Shown piece after piece: positions 1 to 12,032 of a stretch of DNA of 64,000 nucleotides (the stretch's first letter is position 1; each line of letters starts with the position of its first letter). The notes below the pieces were generated by a model. The model saw only the letters and a program-made list of their open reading frames with translations, made no database searches and was not told where the DNA came from. The stretch is from positions 1,426,001-1,490,000 of the forward strand of contig OZ007016.1 in the NCBI GenBank assembly GCA_963931445.1. The letters run 5' to 3'. Both the position numbers and the translations under genes were made by a program. The DNA comes from CALXVA01 sp944393025. Its GTDB lineage: Bacteria; Bacillota; Clostridia; TANB77; CAG-508.

Positions 1-2529
<2,529 letters not shown>

Positions 2530-2543
2530 TTCTTGCTTCGTCT

Positions 2544-2642
2544 AAACTTCACATAGCTATGTCAAACTTCAGTAAAAATCTCCTCAATATACATATGTAT
2601 TATTTCGTCGATTTTTCTTCGTTTTCCTTGCTCTGTTCGTTT
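2544..2642. repeat. Palindromic repeat, rRNA spacer copy A
   Basis: This ~100-base element lies just upstream of the 23S gene in the 16S-23S spacer. It shares its ends and middle with copies at 2783-2879 and 3101-3222, and with 34782-34880 between fusA and tuf. Read on minus, one end resembles AAACGAGTA and the other end carries ACGAAGTTT-like sequence. The halves are imperfectly complementary, so the transcript should fold into a long hairpin. This copy is the most diverged of the spacer copies. Confidence 0.6.
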
Positions 2643-2782
2643 ATACTGTGCAACTTTCTTGGTTTCATTGTTAACAAATTTTCAATGTTTAACATTGTCT
2701 CTTTGTCTTTCCTAGCTTTTATTTTTTTACTAGTTTACCTATTTTCTCTATATATTTTTCAATGTGCTTTTTGGCTTCATCT

Positions 2783-2879
2783 AAACTTCGTATTACTGCG
2801 TCAATCTCCAAAAAATTCTCTCAATATACATTAAGTATTATTTCGATAATTTTTTTCAATTTCCTTGTACTACTCGTTT
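2783..2879. repeat. Palindromic repeat, rRNA spacer copy B
   Basis: This is the best-preserved spacer copy. On minus it begins AAACGAGTAGTACAAGG and ends ACGCAGTAATACGAAGTTT, which lines up base for base over ~99 positions with the ends of the copy at 34782-34880. A small central inverted repeat and flanking A-rich and T-rich stretches give a nested hairpin. It lies between tRNA-Ile and 23S and must be transcribed as part of the pre-rRNA. Confidence 0.7.
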
Positions 2880-2922
2880 ATACTGTGCCAATCAATTATC
2901 TTCCTTTTTTTAGATAATCTTT

Positions 2923-2999
<77 letters not shown>

Positions 3000-3051
3000 A
3001 TATATTAGAGTATATCTCAAGTTCTTCTTTAGTGAGCCTTCACTCTTTTTA

Positions 3052-3097
3052 TTTCAATGTACTAAAAAGTACATTGAAAAATAAACAATAAACTTCT
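3052..3097 (-). other. Pre-16S processing stem, 3' strand, with an overlapping local hairpin
   Basis: Positions 3064-3097 are complementary at about 30 of 34 positions to 4920-4953, on the other side of the 16S gene. In the pre-rRNA this would form the long stem that RNase III or a similar enzyme cuts to release pre-16S. The same bases also take part in a perfect local hairpin, 3052-3063 with 3068-3079 around a four-base loop. The transcript therefore has two mutually exclusive folds. Confidence 0.7.
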
Positions 3098-3100
3098 CCT

Positions 3101-3222
3101 GTCTACTTTATATACTTCGTATTGCGTTGTCAGTATTTCATAAATTTTTCTCAATATACATTAAGTATTATTTCAAAAAATTTATTCATACTTCCTAGCA
3201 CTACTTGTAACTAAAGTAGACT
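3101..3222. repeat. Palindromic repeat, rRNA spacer copy C
   Basis: This is the third spacer copy, lying between 16S and tRNA-Ile. It shares the middle segment around AATATACATTAAGTATTATT with copy B. It is bounded by perfect ten-base outer arms, GTCTACTTTA at 3101-3110 and TAAAGTAGAC at 3213-3222, which extend the hairpin beyond the family core. Confidence 0.65.
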
Positions 3223-3237
3223 TTAAACCTAAACTCT

Positions 3238-4797
<1,560 letters not shown>

Positions 4798-4919
4798 TGT
4801 ATATATACCACATCTTTTTCAATGTGCTTACATATCTTTTTTATTTGAGCTTTTTGACTCTTCTTTTCGCTTTCGCGTTTTTTTATTTTGGTAGTTTTAC
4901 TACCGCTTTATTGGTTTCT

Positions 4920-4953
4920 CAAAGTTTATTGTTTACTTTTCAATGTGCTTTTT
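4920..4953 (-). other. Pre-16S processing stem, 5' strand
   Basis: These 34 bases in the rRNA leader pair with 3064-3097 downstream of 16S at about 30 of 34 positions, with one apparent G-U pair. The pairing brackets the 16S gene exactly as a bacterial pre-16S processing stem does. The leader also holds a second TTTTCAATGTGCTT motif at about 4817-4830, and another near 2756-2769 upstream of 23S that may be part of the corresponding 23S stem, whose other half lies outside the window. Confidence 0.7.
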
Positions 4954-4988
4954 ATTCTCAATTCTATTTTTGAAGTAGAACGCATTTA

Positions 4989-5017
4989 ATTTTACTACTT
5001 TTGGACTTATATGTCAA
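4989..5017 (-). promoter_or_regulatory. rRNA promoter P2
   Basis: On minus, TTGACA at 5017-5012 is followed after exactly 17 bases by TAAAAT at 4994-4989. The -35 is a perfect match to the housekeeping consensus and the -10 is a one-base variant. It lies about 190 bases upstream of the 16S 5' end. Confidence 0.85.
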
Positions 5018-5045
5018 TACTTTTTTGAAAATATTTTTTATTTTT

Positions 5046-5055
5046 TTAAAGAGCA
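5046..5055 (-). promoter_or_regulatory. boxA-like antitermination site
   Basis: On minus the sequence TGCTCTTTAA matches the core of the E. coli rRNA boxA, where NusB/NusE bind to prevent premature termination. It lies between P1 and P2, so only P1 transcripts would carry it. The match is short, so this call is moderate. Confidence 0.5.
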
Positions 5056-5148
5056 AAATAATAAACTAGTATTGATGTTTTTTTAGTTTTTTGTATGAAC
5101 TTTACTAATTTATATTATATATTAATATTCATCCTCAGTACAATTATA

Positions 5149-5177
5149 ATGATACCATATATGTTTTTTAAAGTCAA
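5149..5177 (-). promoter_or_regulatory. rRNA promoter P1
   Basis: On minus, TTGACT at 5177-5172, a 17-base spacer and TATCAT at 5154-5149 form a housekeeping promoter with a TG one base before the -10 (extended -10). Together with P2 it forms the tandem arrangement usual for rRNA operons. The rest of the 4798-5293 gap is AT-rich leader and upstream sequence with no gene. Confidence 0.75.
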
Positions 5178-5253
5178 TACTTTTTTTGTTTTTTTTGTAG
5201 GAATTTTGTTGTTTTTTAGAAGATTTTGTCATTGCTTAGAAAACTACTTTTTA

Positions 5254-5288
5254 TTGTATAGAAAAATTGACAGATTTCGACTATACAA
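5254..5288. repeat. Short MITE-like repeat with TTGTATAG/CTATACAA ends
   Basis: These are perfect inverted ends TTGTATAG and CTATACAA. The complementarity extends to 13 bases (TTTTATTGTATAG at 5249-5261 against 5281-5293) around a 19-base centre. The same ends and adjoining AAAAATCGA-like bases occur in 64-base elements at 15310-15373 and 60117-60180, so this looks like a shortened member of that family. It abuts the ylmC stop codon and could also act as a transcript-end hairpin. Confidence 0.55.
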
Positions 5289-5293
5289 TAAAA

Positions 5294-5527
5294 TTATATA
5301 TCAACCAAAATAACATCTTCTCCTATGCATTTTATATTTTGCCATTGTATTACTATTTCATTTCCTCCTGAAAAGATTCCCATAAACTTTGTATTTCCAG
5401 GAACTATTATACTGGTTATCGTCCCTGTTTCTAAATCAGCGCATACATCTTGAACATATCCTAATTTTTTTCCATCATTTATATTTATAACTTCCTTGTG
5501 TTTAAAATCCATTCCTTTTTGGCTCAT
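5294..5527 (-). CDS. ylmC: YlmC/YmxH family sporulation protein (PRC-barrel)
   Basis: This 77-residue protein fits the YlmC/YmxH family of small PRC-barrel proteins found next to sigG in spore-formers. It has the typical pattern: GKKLGYVQDVCADLETG in the first half, then a hydrophobic strand (SIIVPG) and a C-terminal strand ending VILVDI. The exact biochemical role of the family is unknown; a sporulation link is inferred from conserved neighbourhood. It is the last gene of the spoIIGA-sigE-sigG group, but a strong hairpin terminator separates it from sigG, so it may have its own promoter. There is no membrane segment. Confidence 0.85.
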   Translation of the reverse strand: MSQKGMDFKHKEVININDGKKLGYVQDVCADLETGTITSIIVPGNTKFMGIFSGGNEIVIQWQNIKCIGEDVILVDI

Positions 5528-5653
5528 ATTTTTATCCCTTCATATTAATTCTTTATATATTATATGTTCCTTTTCTATAATGATATGCCTATTTTTATTT
5601 TATTTTTTGATATCAGATACTCCATGCCAAATCCAACTATTTTTTCTATACAA

Positions 5654-5686
5654 AAATAAGGAATACAATAAATGTACTCCTTATTT
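5654..5686 (-). terminator. Terminator after sigG
   Basis: A 14-base imperfect inverted repeat (AAATAAGGA...TCCTTATTT) overlaps the sigG stop codon and is followed on minus by TTTTTGT. It would end transcription of sigG before ylmC. Confidence 0.7.
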
Positions 5687-6454
5687 ATATAATCGTTTTA
5701 TATGGTTTATTGCATTTTTTTCTAATCTTGATACTTGAGCTTGTGATATTCCAATTTCCTCTGCTACTTCTATTTGTGTTCTTCCCTCAAAAAATCTTTT
5801 TCCGATTATCATTTTTTCTTTTTCGTTCAATTTTTTTATTGCTTCTATTATTGTAATTGTTTCAGCCCAATAAGTATCACTATTTTTCTTATCACTTATT
5901 TGATCTTCTATATTTATATTATCTATATTATTCCCATTAACTGGTTCTTGTAAGGAAATTGGGGTTTGAATCGCATCAATACTCATAATAATATCTTCTT
6001 TCATAACTCCTAAAATTTGTGATAGTTCTTCCAGTGTAGGTTCTCTATCTTTTTCTTTTATAAATTTTTCTTTTTCCATTACAACTTTGTATGCTAATTC
6101 TCTTATTGATCTGCTAACTCTTATCGAATTATTATCTCTTAAATATCTTTTTACTTCTCCTATTATCATTGGTACTGCATAAGTAGAAAATTGAACATTT
6201 TGTTCTATCTCAAAATTATCAATTGCTTTTATTAATCCAACACATCCTATTTGAAACAAATCATCAGCATTTTCTCCTTTGCTGAAAAATCTTCTAATAA
6301 CACTTAATACCAATCTTAAATTGCTATTTATAAATTTAGTTCTTGCCTCATTATTTCCTTCTTTTATTTGTTTTAATAATATTAATTTTTCTTCATTTGA
6401 TAAAACTGGAAGTTTAGATGTATCTACTCCACAAATTTCAACTTTATTAATCAA
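5681..6454 (-). CDS. sigG: RNA polymerase sigma-G factor (late forespore)
   Basis: Sigma-G directs late gene expression in the forespore. The 257-residue product matches the family closely, starting with the characteristic INKVEICGVDTSKLPVL. It then has region 2 (ENADDLFQIGCVGLIKAIDNF, STYAVPMIIGEVKRYLRDN) and region 4 with EVAEEIGISQAQVSRLEK. I start it at the TTG at 6454, not at an upstream ATG at 6502, because AAAGGAGG sits just before the TTG and family homology begins there. The length then equals that of the B. subtilis protein within a few residues. It follows sigE by about 90 bases. A TGAATA-type -35 upstream could be a forespore promoter, but this is weak. Confidence 0.97.
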   Translation of the reverse strand: MINKVEICGVDTSKLPVLSNEEKLILLKQIKEGNNEARTKFINSNLRLVLSVIRRFFSKGENADDLFQIGCVGLIKAIDNFEIEQNVQFSTYAVPMIIGEVKRYLRDNNSIRVSRSIRELAYKVVMEKEKFIKEKDREPTLEELSQILGVMKEDIIMSIDAIQTPISLQEPVNGNNIDNINIEDQISDKKNSDTYWAETITIIEAIKKLNEKEKMIIGKRFFEGRTQIEVAEEIGISQAQVSRLEKNAINHIKRLYK

Positions 6455-6546
6455 TATTAATCCTCCTTTTGAAAATAACTTTGCTATTCTAATTATTTCC
6501 AAAAAAAGAATTCATATTCATATTCCCATTGACACTATTCTACATT

Positions 6547-7278
6547 TTACCCTGTCTTGCTAATAATCTCTTTTTTCATTTTATTTATTATCTTTTTTTC
6601 TAATCTTGAAATATAACTTTGAGAAATTCCAAGCATATCTGCAACTTCTTTTTGAGTTTTTTCATTTCCACTTATAAATCCAAACCTTAATTCCATTATG
6701 TTTCTTTCTCTATTATTCAATTTACTCATAGATGTTCTTAATAACTTTTTATCTACTTCATCTTCTATTCTTCTTGATGTTACATCTGGATCTGTACCTA
6801 GAATATCTGAAAGTAATAATTCATTTCCATCACCATCTTGATTAAGTGGTTCATCTATAGATACTTCTCCTTTTATTTTATTACTTCTTCTAAGATACAT
6901 TAATATTTCATTTTCAATGCACCTTGATGCATAAGTTGCTAATTTTATATTTTTGTCTGTATTAAATGTATTTATCGCTTTCATTAATCCAATTGTTCCA
7001 ATTGAAATTAAGTCTTCTATTCCCACTCCTGTATTTTCAAATTTTTTAGCTATATATACCACTAATCTTAAATTTCTCTCTACTAAAATTTTTCTTACAG
7101 ATTCATCTCCTTTAGATAATTTTTCTAAAATTTCTTCTTCTTCTTTTATTTCTAATGGTGGAGGCAGAGTTTGACTTCCCCCTATGTAATATATAGGAAA
7201 CTCCTCTAATTCATTTTCTCCTATATATTTTACATATATAGTACTTATACTATTTTTTAATATTTGCAATATATTCAT
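6547..7278 (-). CDS. sigE: RNA polymerase sigma-E factor precursor (early mother cell)
   Basis: Sigma-E is made as inactive pro-sigma-E and activated in the mother cell by SpoIIGA cleavage. The 243-residue product has an N-terminal pro-sequence (MNILQILKNSISTIYV...) running into the hallmark YYIGGSQTLPPPL segment, the region where the family is cut. Region 2 follows (IEDLISIGTIGLMKAINTF, LATYASRCIENEILMYLRR), then a C-terminal helix-turn-helix MLGISQSYISRLEKK. I prefer the ATG at 7278 because the GGGAG ribosome site lies eight bases before it; a GTG at 7287 would overlap that site. It overlaps the end of spoIIGA by 29 bases, so the two are translationally coupled, as expected for a protease-substrate pair. 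Confidence 0.97.
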   Translation of the reverse strand: MNILQILKNSISTIYVKYIGENELEEFPIYYIGGSQTLPPPLEIKEEEEILEKLSKGDESVRKILVERNLRLVVYIAKKFENTGVGIEDLISIGTIGLMKAINTFNTDKNIKLATYASRCIENEILMYLRRSNKIKGEVSIDEPLNQDGDGNELLLSDILGTDPDVTSRRIEDEVDKKLLRTSMSKLNNRERNIMELRFGFISGNEKTQKEVADMLGISQSYISRLEKKIINKMKKEIISKTG

Positions 7279-8167
7279 TTTTTTCACTCCCTTCTAAAAT
7301 ATCTAATCCAATTAGTCCTGAATATTTGTCAGTCTTACTAAACTTTTTTTCATATACACATATAATCACATCATTTTTTTTAATTTCATCTATATCAGTT
7401 ATTATAGATACATAATCTGCTTTTATTCCAACCATCATTCCATTTCTTTTTCCAACAGATGTAAAAGGAATAATTCTTAATCTTGTTTGATACTCATTTT
7501 TAATAATTTTGTTATTAATTTCAAAAAAATTATCTATATCATTTAATAACTCTATTGGCAAAATTTCATATAATTTTTCTTTTTCAACTATTATTACAGT
7601 ATCTCCAGTAATTGGATCTTTTAGCATGTTTCCTGTATCCAAAAGTACTTTTATTTCTAACTTTTTTTCTTCTATCTTTATTATTGCAGTATATATAATT
7701 TCATTTTTGTTTATGTGGTTTTTAACTACTTTAAATGATATATATGTAATAATAAAGCCTGTAATTCCCCCAAGCAAAGCTATTTTTAATGGATATACTC
7801 CTATATACACACCATTTTTAACAAAAATTTCTTGAGGTTTAATCATGTATAAAAGAGCAAAAGCACATCCTCCTAATGAAAATGATACGAGAAAAAATAC
7901 TATTAATTCTTTTATTAGTCCTTTTATTTTTTTAGGATTAAATCCTATATAAATCATGCAAATTGCTAATAACATTTTAGTTATAAAATTAGCATATATT
8001 GGAAATATTTCCATATATGCCAACAGTGCATATATAGCGCCTATAAAACTAGAAATAATAAGTTTTATGTGTTTAATTTTTGCTTTTATAATATAACCTG
8101 TTCCTAATAAAATTATATAGTTCATTAATAAATTCTCTAATAATACTATATCAATATAAATTGTCAC
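7250..8167 (-). CDS. spoIIGA: Sporulation sigma-E factor-processing peptidase
   Basis: SpoIIGA is a membrane aspartic protease that cuts pro-sigma-E when signalled from the forespore. The 305-residue product has about five hydrophobic segments in its first 145 residues. A cytoplasmic domain follows with the aspartic-protease motif VLLDTGNMLKDPITGD around residue 177 and a late SGLIGLDIL segment, matching the family. I start it at the GTG at 8167: GGAGG lies five bases upstream and the protein then begins TIYIDIVLLEN, as in relatives. An upstream ATG at 8179 overlaps that ribosome site. It is the first gene of spoIIGA-sigE-sigG and lies downstream of a terminator that closes the ftsAZ transcript. 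Confidence 0.95.
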   Translation of the reverse strand: MTIYIDIVLLENLLMNYIILLGTGYIIKAKIKHIKLIISSFIGAIYALLAYMEIFPIYANFITKMLLAICMIYIGFNPKKIKGLIKELIVFFLVSFSLGGCAFALLYMIKPQEIFVKNGVYIGVYPLKIALLGGITGFIITYISFKVVKNHINKNEIIYTAIIKIEEKKLEIKVLLDTGNMLKDPITGDTVIIVEKEKLYEILPIELLNDIDNFFEINNKIIKNEYQTRLRIIPFTSVGKRNGMMVGIKADYVSIITDIDEIKKNDVIICVYEKKFSKTDKYSGLIGLDILEGSEKNEYIANIKK

Positions 8168-8253
8168 TACAGCCTCCATTCTCTTATAAGATATTAATTT
8201 TCATGTCCATATTGTATAACTTTTAATATAAAAAATCTGTCATTTTATAGAGC

Positions 8254-8292
8254 ACAAAAAAAGAAATAATCTACTTATTTTGATTATTTCTT
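8254..8292 (-). terminator. Terminator after ftsZ
   Basis: A perfect 11-base inverted repeat (AAGAAATAATC at 8261-8271 with GATTATTTCTT at 8282-8292) is followed on minus by seven Ts. This is a clear intrinsic terminator between ftsZ and spoIIGA. Confidence 0.8.
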
Positions 8293-8352
8293 TCTTTTTA
8301 TATCATTTTTATATTAATACTATTTTTTTTAGACATTAAATATGTAAAAAAT

Positions 8353-9477
8353 TTATTTATTAATTCCTCTTTTATTTCTTAAAAAAGATGGTATATCTAG
8401 ATTATCTGCTTGATTTGAATTGTCTGTTGGATTTGGTATAGAATTAATTTTTTTATCCCATGCTTTTTCTACTATTTCTCCAACAGGAATATTATTTCCT
8501 ATTCCTGATTCTTTTTCAAATCCTGTTGCTATAACTGTTATAATTATATCCTCATCTAAGCTTTCATCTATAACTGCTCCAAATATAATATTTGCTTCTG
8601 GATCTACACTTCTTTGAATAAGTTCTGCAGCTGTATTTACTTCATGTAATCCTAAATTTGTACCTCCAGTAATATTTATAATTACTCCTCTTGCACCTTC
8701 TATTGATGTTTCTAATAGTGGACTTTGTACAGCTTGTTTTGCTGCATCTTCTGCTCTATTCTCTCCTGATGCTCTTCCAACTCCCATGTGAGCCATTCCT
8801 GTATTTAGCATAATTGTCTTAACATCTGCAAAGTCTAAGTTTACTAATCCTGGTATTGCTATTAAGTCTGATATACCTTGTACACCTTGTCTTAATACAT
8901 CATCTGCCATTTTAAATGCTTCTACAATTGATGTTTTTCTATCTATTATTTGTAATAATTTATCATTTGGAATTACTACTAATGTATCAACTTTTCCTTT
9001 TAAGCTTTCTACTCCTCTTTCTGCTTGAGATAAACGCTTTTTCCCTTCAAATGTAAATGGTTTTGTAACAACCCCTATTGTTAGTATTCCCATTTCTTTT
9101 GCAGTTGCTGCTATAATTGGTGCTGCTCCAGTTCCAGTTCCTCCACCCATTCCAGCTGTAACAAATACCATATCAGCTCCTCTTAAAGCTTCTGCTATTT
9201 CAGATTTACTTTCTTCTGCTGCTTGTGCACCTATATCCGGATTTGCACCTGCTCCTAAACCTCTAGTAATTTTTTCTCCAATTTGTATTTTAGATGCAGC
9301 TTTTGAAAGTAATAACGCTTGTCTATCTGTATTTACTGTTATAAATTCAACACCTTTTATTCCTGATTCAACCATTCTATTTACTGCATTATTTCCAGCA
9401 CCACCTACACCTATTACTTTAATTGTGGCTGTTCCATCCATCATTGCATTTTCATCTATGCTATTATCCATGAACAT
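8353..9477 (-). CDS. ftsZ: Cell division protein FtsZ
   Basis: FtsZ is the GTP-dependent tubulin homologue that polymerises into the division ring. The 374-residue product has the N-terminal GVGGAGNNAVNRM nucleotide-binding segment and the tubulin signature GGGTGTGAAP at about residues 111-120. The T7 loop region is IPGLVNLDFADV. A short linker leads to the conserved C-terminal peptide DIPSFLRNKRG, which binds FtsA and other partners. AGGAGG stands ten bases before the ATG. It follows ftsA by 38 bases and is closed by a terminator. All key residues are present. Confidence 0.99.
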   Translation of the reverse strand: MFMDNSIDENAMMDGTATIKVIGVGGAGNNAVNRMVESGIKGVEFITVNTDRQALLLSKAASKIQIGEKITRGLGAGANPDIGAQAAEESKSEIAEALRGADMVFVTAGMGGGTGTGAAPIIAATAKEMGILTIGVVTKPFTFEGKKRLSQAERGVESLKGKVDTLVVIPNDKLLQIIDRKTSIVEAFKMADDVLRQGVQGISDLIAIPGLVNLDFADVKTIMLNTGMAHMGVGRASGENRAEDAAKQAVQSPLLETSIEGARGVIINITGGTNLGLHEVNTAAELIQRSVDPEANIIFGAVIDESLDEDIIITVIATGFEKESGIGNNIPVGEIVEKAWDKKINSIPNPTDNSNQADNLDIPSFLRNKRGINK

Positions 9478-9515
9478 AATTGTTTATCCTCCTCTATATT
9501 TTTATTATATTTATT

Positions 9516-10742
9516 TTAAGAATAAAAGAATTCTTTAATTCTTTCAAGAATATTTTGAAAAATATTTTCTTTTGATTTTGAATCTATACTACTAGATAAG
9601 TTTTTTGCAAATGGTCTTGATGCAATATATCTTACTAAAGCATATGCTGTTCTATATTCTGGTCTAACTGTACTAACTAATCTTCCTGTAGATATTTTTA
9701 CTGGTATATTTAAAATTATTTTGCCTGCAACATCACTTTTATTTATGTTTGTAATACCTTGTCCTGTTAAAATTACATTATTTATTCTTGGTTTAATTCC
9801 TTGTGCTGAAATATCTCTATTTACTAATGAAAATATTTCTTCTATTCTTGCTTCTATAATTTCTATTAGTTCTGAACTTTTAATAATTCTTCTATTTTCA
9901 TCTTTGCAAGTATTTAATAATATTTCGCTATCATTGTCTATAAAAGACTTTAATGCTAATCCATATTGATGTTTTAATTTATCAGCTTCTTCTTCTGATA
10001 TATTTAATACTAATGCAATATCATTTGTTATACTATCTCCCCCAAGTGGTATTGTATTTGTATATGAGAAAGATAAACCTTCAAAAACTCCTATATCTGT
10101 ATTTCCAGCTCCTATGTCTAATAGCATAACATTATCATTTAATTCATTTCCATCTAATACCAAGCTTCTTTCAGCAAGTGTTATTGGAACTAATCCATCA
10201 ATATCAATATCTGCTTTTCTGAATATATTAGCTAACTGCTTCATATATTCTTTATTTGCTAATATAACTTGAGCTTTTATTGTAAAGCTAGAACTTAAAC
10301 TTCCTACAGGATCTTGAACAATTTTTCCATTATCTAGTATAAATTGTTCTGTTACAATGTCTATTATTTGCATTCCTTCTGGTATATCTATGTCTTTTAC
10401 TTGAGATATAGCTGTAGTAACATCTTTTCCTGTAATTCCCGAATACTTGTCCTTAGCTTCTTTAGTTATGCTATTTTGTACTATTGTAACATATTTACCT
10501 GGTATTGTTAGATAAGTAGAATTTATTTCCATTTCTAGTTCTTCTTCAGCTTCTTTTATAAGTTTAGAAACTACTAAAACTATTTCATTTTCATCTATAA
10601 TTTTTCCTTTTTTTATACCTCTACATTTACTGCTCATAGTACATAGGATTTCTATTTGATTAAAATTATTAACTTCTCCAACTACTAAACTTACCTTAGA
10701 AGTTCCAATGTCCATTCCTACGATAATATCCCCTATAGCCAA
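9516..10742 (-). CDS. ftsA: Cell division protein FtsA
   Basis: FtsA is an actin-like ATPase that tethers FtsZ to the membrane. The 408-residue product shows the phosphate-1 motif VGMDIGTSKV near the N-terminus, the SHS2-type 1C domain around residues 80-160, and the phosphate-2 and adenosine motifs (LLDIGAGNTDIGVF and VILTGQGITNI). It ends with an amphipathic tail (ENIFQNILERIKEFFYS), the usual membrane-binding helix. The start is a TTG with GGAGG eight bases upstream. It lies between sbp and ftsZ in the order seen in many Firmicutes. Confidence 0.98.
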   Translation of the reverse strand: MAIGDIIVGMDIGTSKVSLVVGEVNNFNQIEILCTMSSKCRGIKKGKIIDENEIVLVVSKLIKEAEEELEMEINSTYLTIPGKYVTIVQNSITKEAKDKYSGITGKDVTTAISQVKDIDIPEGMQIIDIVTEQFILDNGKIVQDPVGSLSSSFTIKAQVILANKEYMKQLANIFRKADIDIDGLVPITLAERSLVLDGNELNDNVMLLDIGAGNTDIGVFEGLSFSYTNTIPLGGDSITNDIALVLNISEEEADKLKHQYGLALKSFIDNDSEILLNTCKDENRRIIKSSELIEIIEARIEEIFSLVNRDISAQGIKPRINNVILTGQGITNINKSDVAGKIILNIPVKISTGRLVSTVRPEYRTAYALVRYIASRPFAKNLSSSIDSKSKENIFQNILERIKEFFYS

Positions 10743-10816
10743 GTTTCATTCCTCCATTTTTTTGTGCTTTCATTTGTTCATTAGAATATTACATTTTTTA
10801 AAAAATGTCAATAGAA

Positions 10817-10854
10817 TTTGTAATAATTTTGTAATAATTTTGTAATAATTTTGA
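10817..10854. repeat. Short tandem repeat (11-base unit)
   Basis: Just over three copies of TTTGTAATAAT lie head to tail in the gap between sbp and ftsA. The function, if any, is unknown; it may be simple AT-rich slippage. Confidence 0.6.
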
Positions 10855-10883
10855 AATATTAAATTTAAATTAATATTTATAAG

Positions 10884-11279
10884 TTATTTAATATCTTTTT
10901 GCTGTACTTTTTTGTTATTTTTTATATTTTTTTGTCTGTCTATGGTCCATTTATTTAAATAATATCTTCTTATTATAGCTAAATTATTAAACATTCTTCC
11001 AACAAATACTACTATTGCTGCTAAATATATATCTACATTTAACTTTTGTCCCAAATAAGTTAATAATATAGAAAGAATAGCATTTCCAAAAAATCCTGAA
11101 ACAAAAACTTTTAAATCAAAGTTTTTATTTAATGTAGATGAAATTCCTCCAAATACAGAATCTAATGCAGCAATTATAGCTATTGCTAAATACCCCGAAT
11201 ATGTATATGAAATAATTGGCATATTAATACCTATTAATGCTCCTATTAAGCATCCTAATAATATTGCTATAAAAATCAT
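10884..11279 (-). CDS. sbp: Small basic protein Sbp (DUF1290)
   Basis: This 131-residue membrane protein belongs to the DUF1290 or 'small basic protein' family, which in Firmicutes sits between ylxX and ftsA as here. Four hydrophobic segments can be seen: residues ~1-20, 28-45, 58-75 and 84-100. They include the conserved DSVFGGISSTLN loop and the motif FGNAILSILLTYLGQKLNVDIYLAAIVVFVGRMFNNLA split across the last two. A basic tail follows. Its role is unknown beyond its conserved place beside division genes. AGGAGG precedes the ATG. Confidence 0.93.
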   Translation of the reverse strand: MIFIAILLGCLIGALIGINMPIISYTYSGYLAIAIIAALDSVFGGISSTLNKNFDLKVFVSGFFGNAILSILLTYLGQKLNVDIYLAAIVVFVGRMFNNLAIIRRYYLNKWTIDRQKNIKNNKKVQQKDIK

Positions 11280-11297
11280 AATAACCTCCTATTAACT

Positions 11298-12020
11298 TTA
11301 TTCCTTTACTAATTCTTTCATATATTCTATTTTTATTTCTCCATTATATTTTGGTATTTCTATCTTATTTTTTACTTCTAAGCTAGCAGTTAAGCCATTT
11401 GTAGTAGCTCTATCTATAAATCCGCTTCCTTTTAAACTTAATATGCTAGATATATATTCCTTATTTCCTATAGCTTTTATAACATATGGCGCTCCTTCTA
11501 ACCTCTCTAGATTCACCATTATATATGTATCATTTGCCATGTCTATTATATCTGTCATTGCTAAAACTCTTGTATTATTTATAGAAATTGCTTCTGCACC
11601 TGCATATCTTAACTCATTTACCAAATCTATTAAATCATAAGCTTTTACATTTTTACTATTGTTATTTAATGTAATAATAACCCCTTCACCCTCTACATCA
11701 GTTTTTCCAACTAATATGTTAGATTCTTTTAATTCTTCATCAATTAATTTTGCTGTTTCTTCATTGTTTTCTATAGTTTCGTTATATTCATTTATTTTAT
11801 CATCTATTTCCTCTAATTGTTTTTCTAATTCTTCATATTTTGTTTTCCATTCAGATAAAGCTGTTCTTAATTCTGATTCTCTCATAGTCTCAATTTGAGT
11901 TATTTCTGTTTGCTCTATTGTTCTAAATTGCATAAACATTACACTTACTAAAACTATACAGACTATAAATATAACAACTGTAACTACTGTTATATCACCT
12001 CTTATCTTGAATTTTTTCAC
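11298..12020 (-). CDS. DUF881 family protein (YlxX-like)
   Basis: This 240-residue protein has one N-terminal membrane helix (VTVVIFIVCIVLVSVMFMQF), a long coiled coil at about residues 35-95, and a C-terminal DUF881 domain. The domain has the typical GVIITLNNNS, DLIDLVNELRYAGAEAISINN and GAPYVIKAIGN stretches. Topology suggests a short inside tail with the domain outside. It is one of two adjacent paralogues that stand in the positions of B. subtilis ylxX and ylxW between ftsQ and sbp. The function of the family is not established; association with the divisome is inferred from context. The start is GTG. Confidence 0.92.
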   Translation of the reverse strand: MKKFKIRGDITVVTVVIFIVCIVLVSVMFMQFRTIEQTEITQIETMRESELRTALSEWKTKYEELEKQLEEIDDKINEYNETIENNEETAKLIDEELKESNILVGKTDVEGEGVIITLNNNSKNVKAYDLIDLVNELRYAGAEAISINNTRVLAMTDIIDMANDTYIMVNLERLEGAPYVIKAIGNKEYISSILSLKGSGFIDRATTNGLTASLEVKNKIEIPKYNGEIKIEYMKELVKE

Positions 12021-12032
12021 ACAATCACTCTC

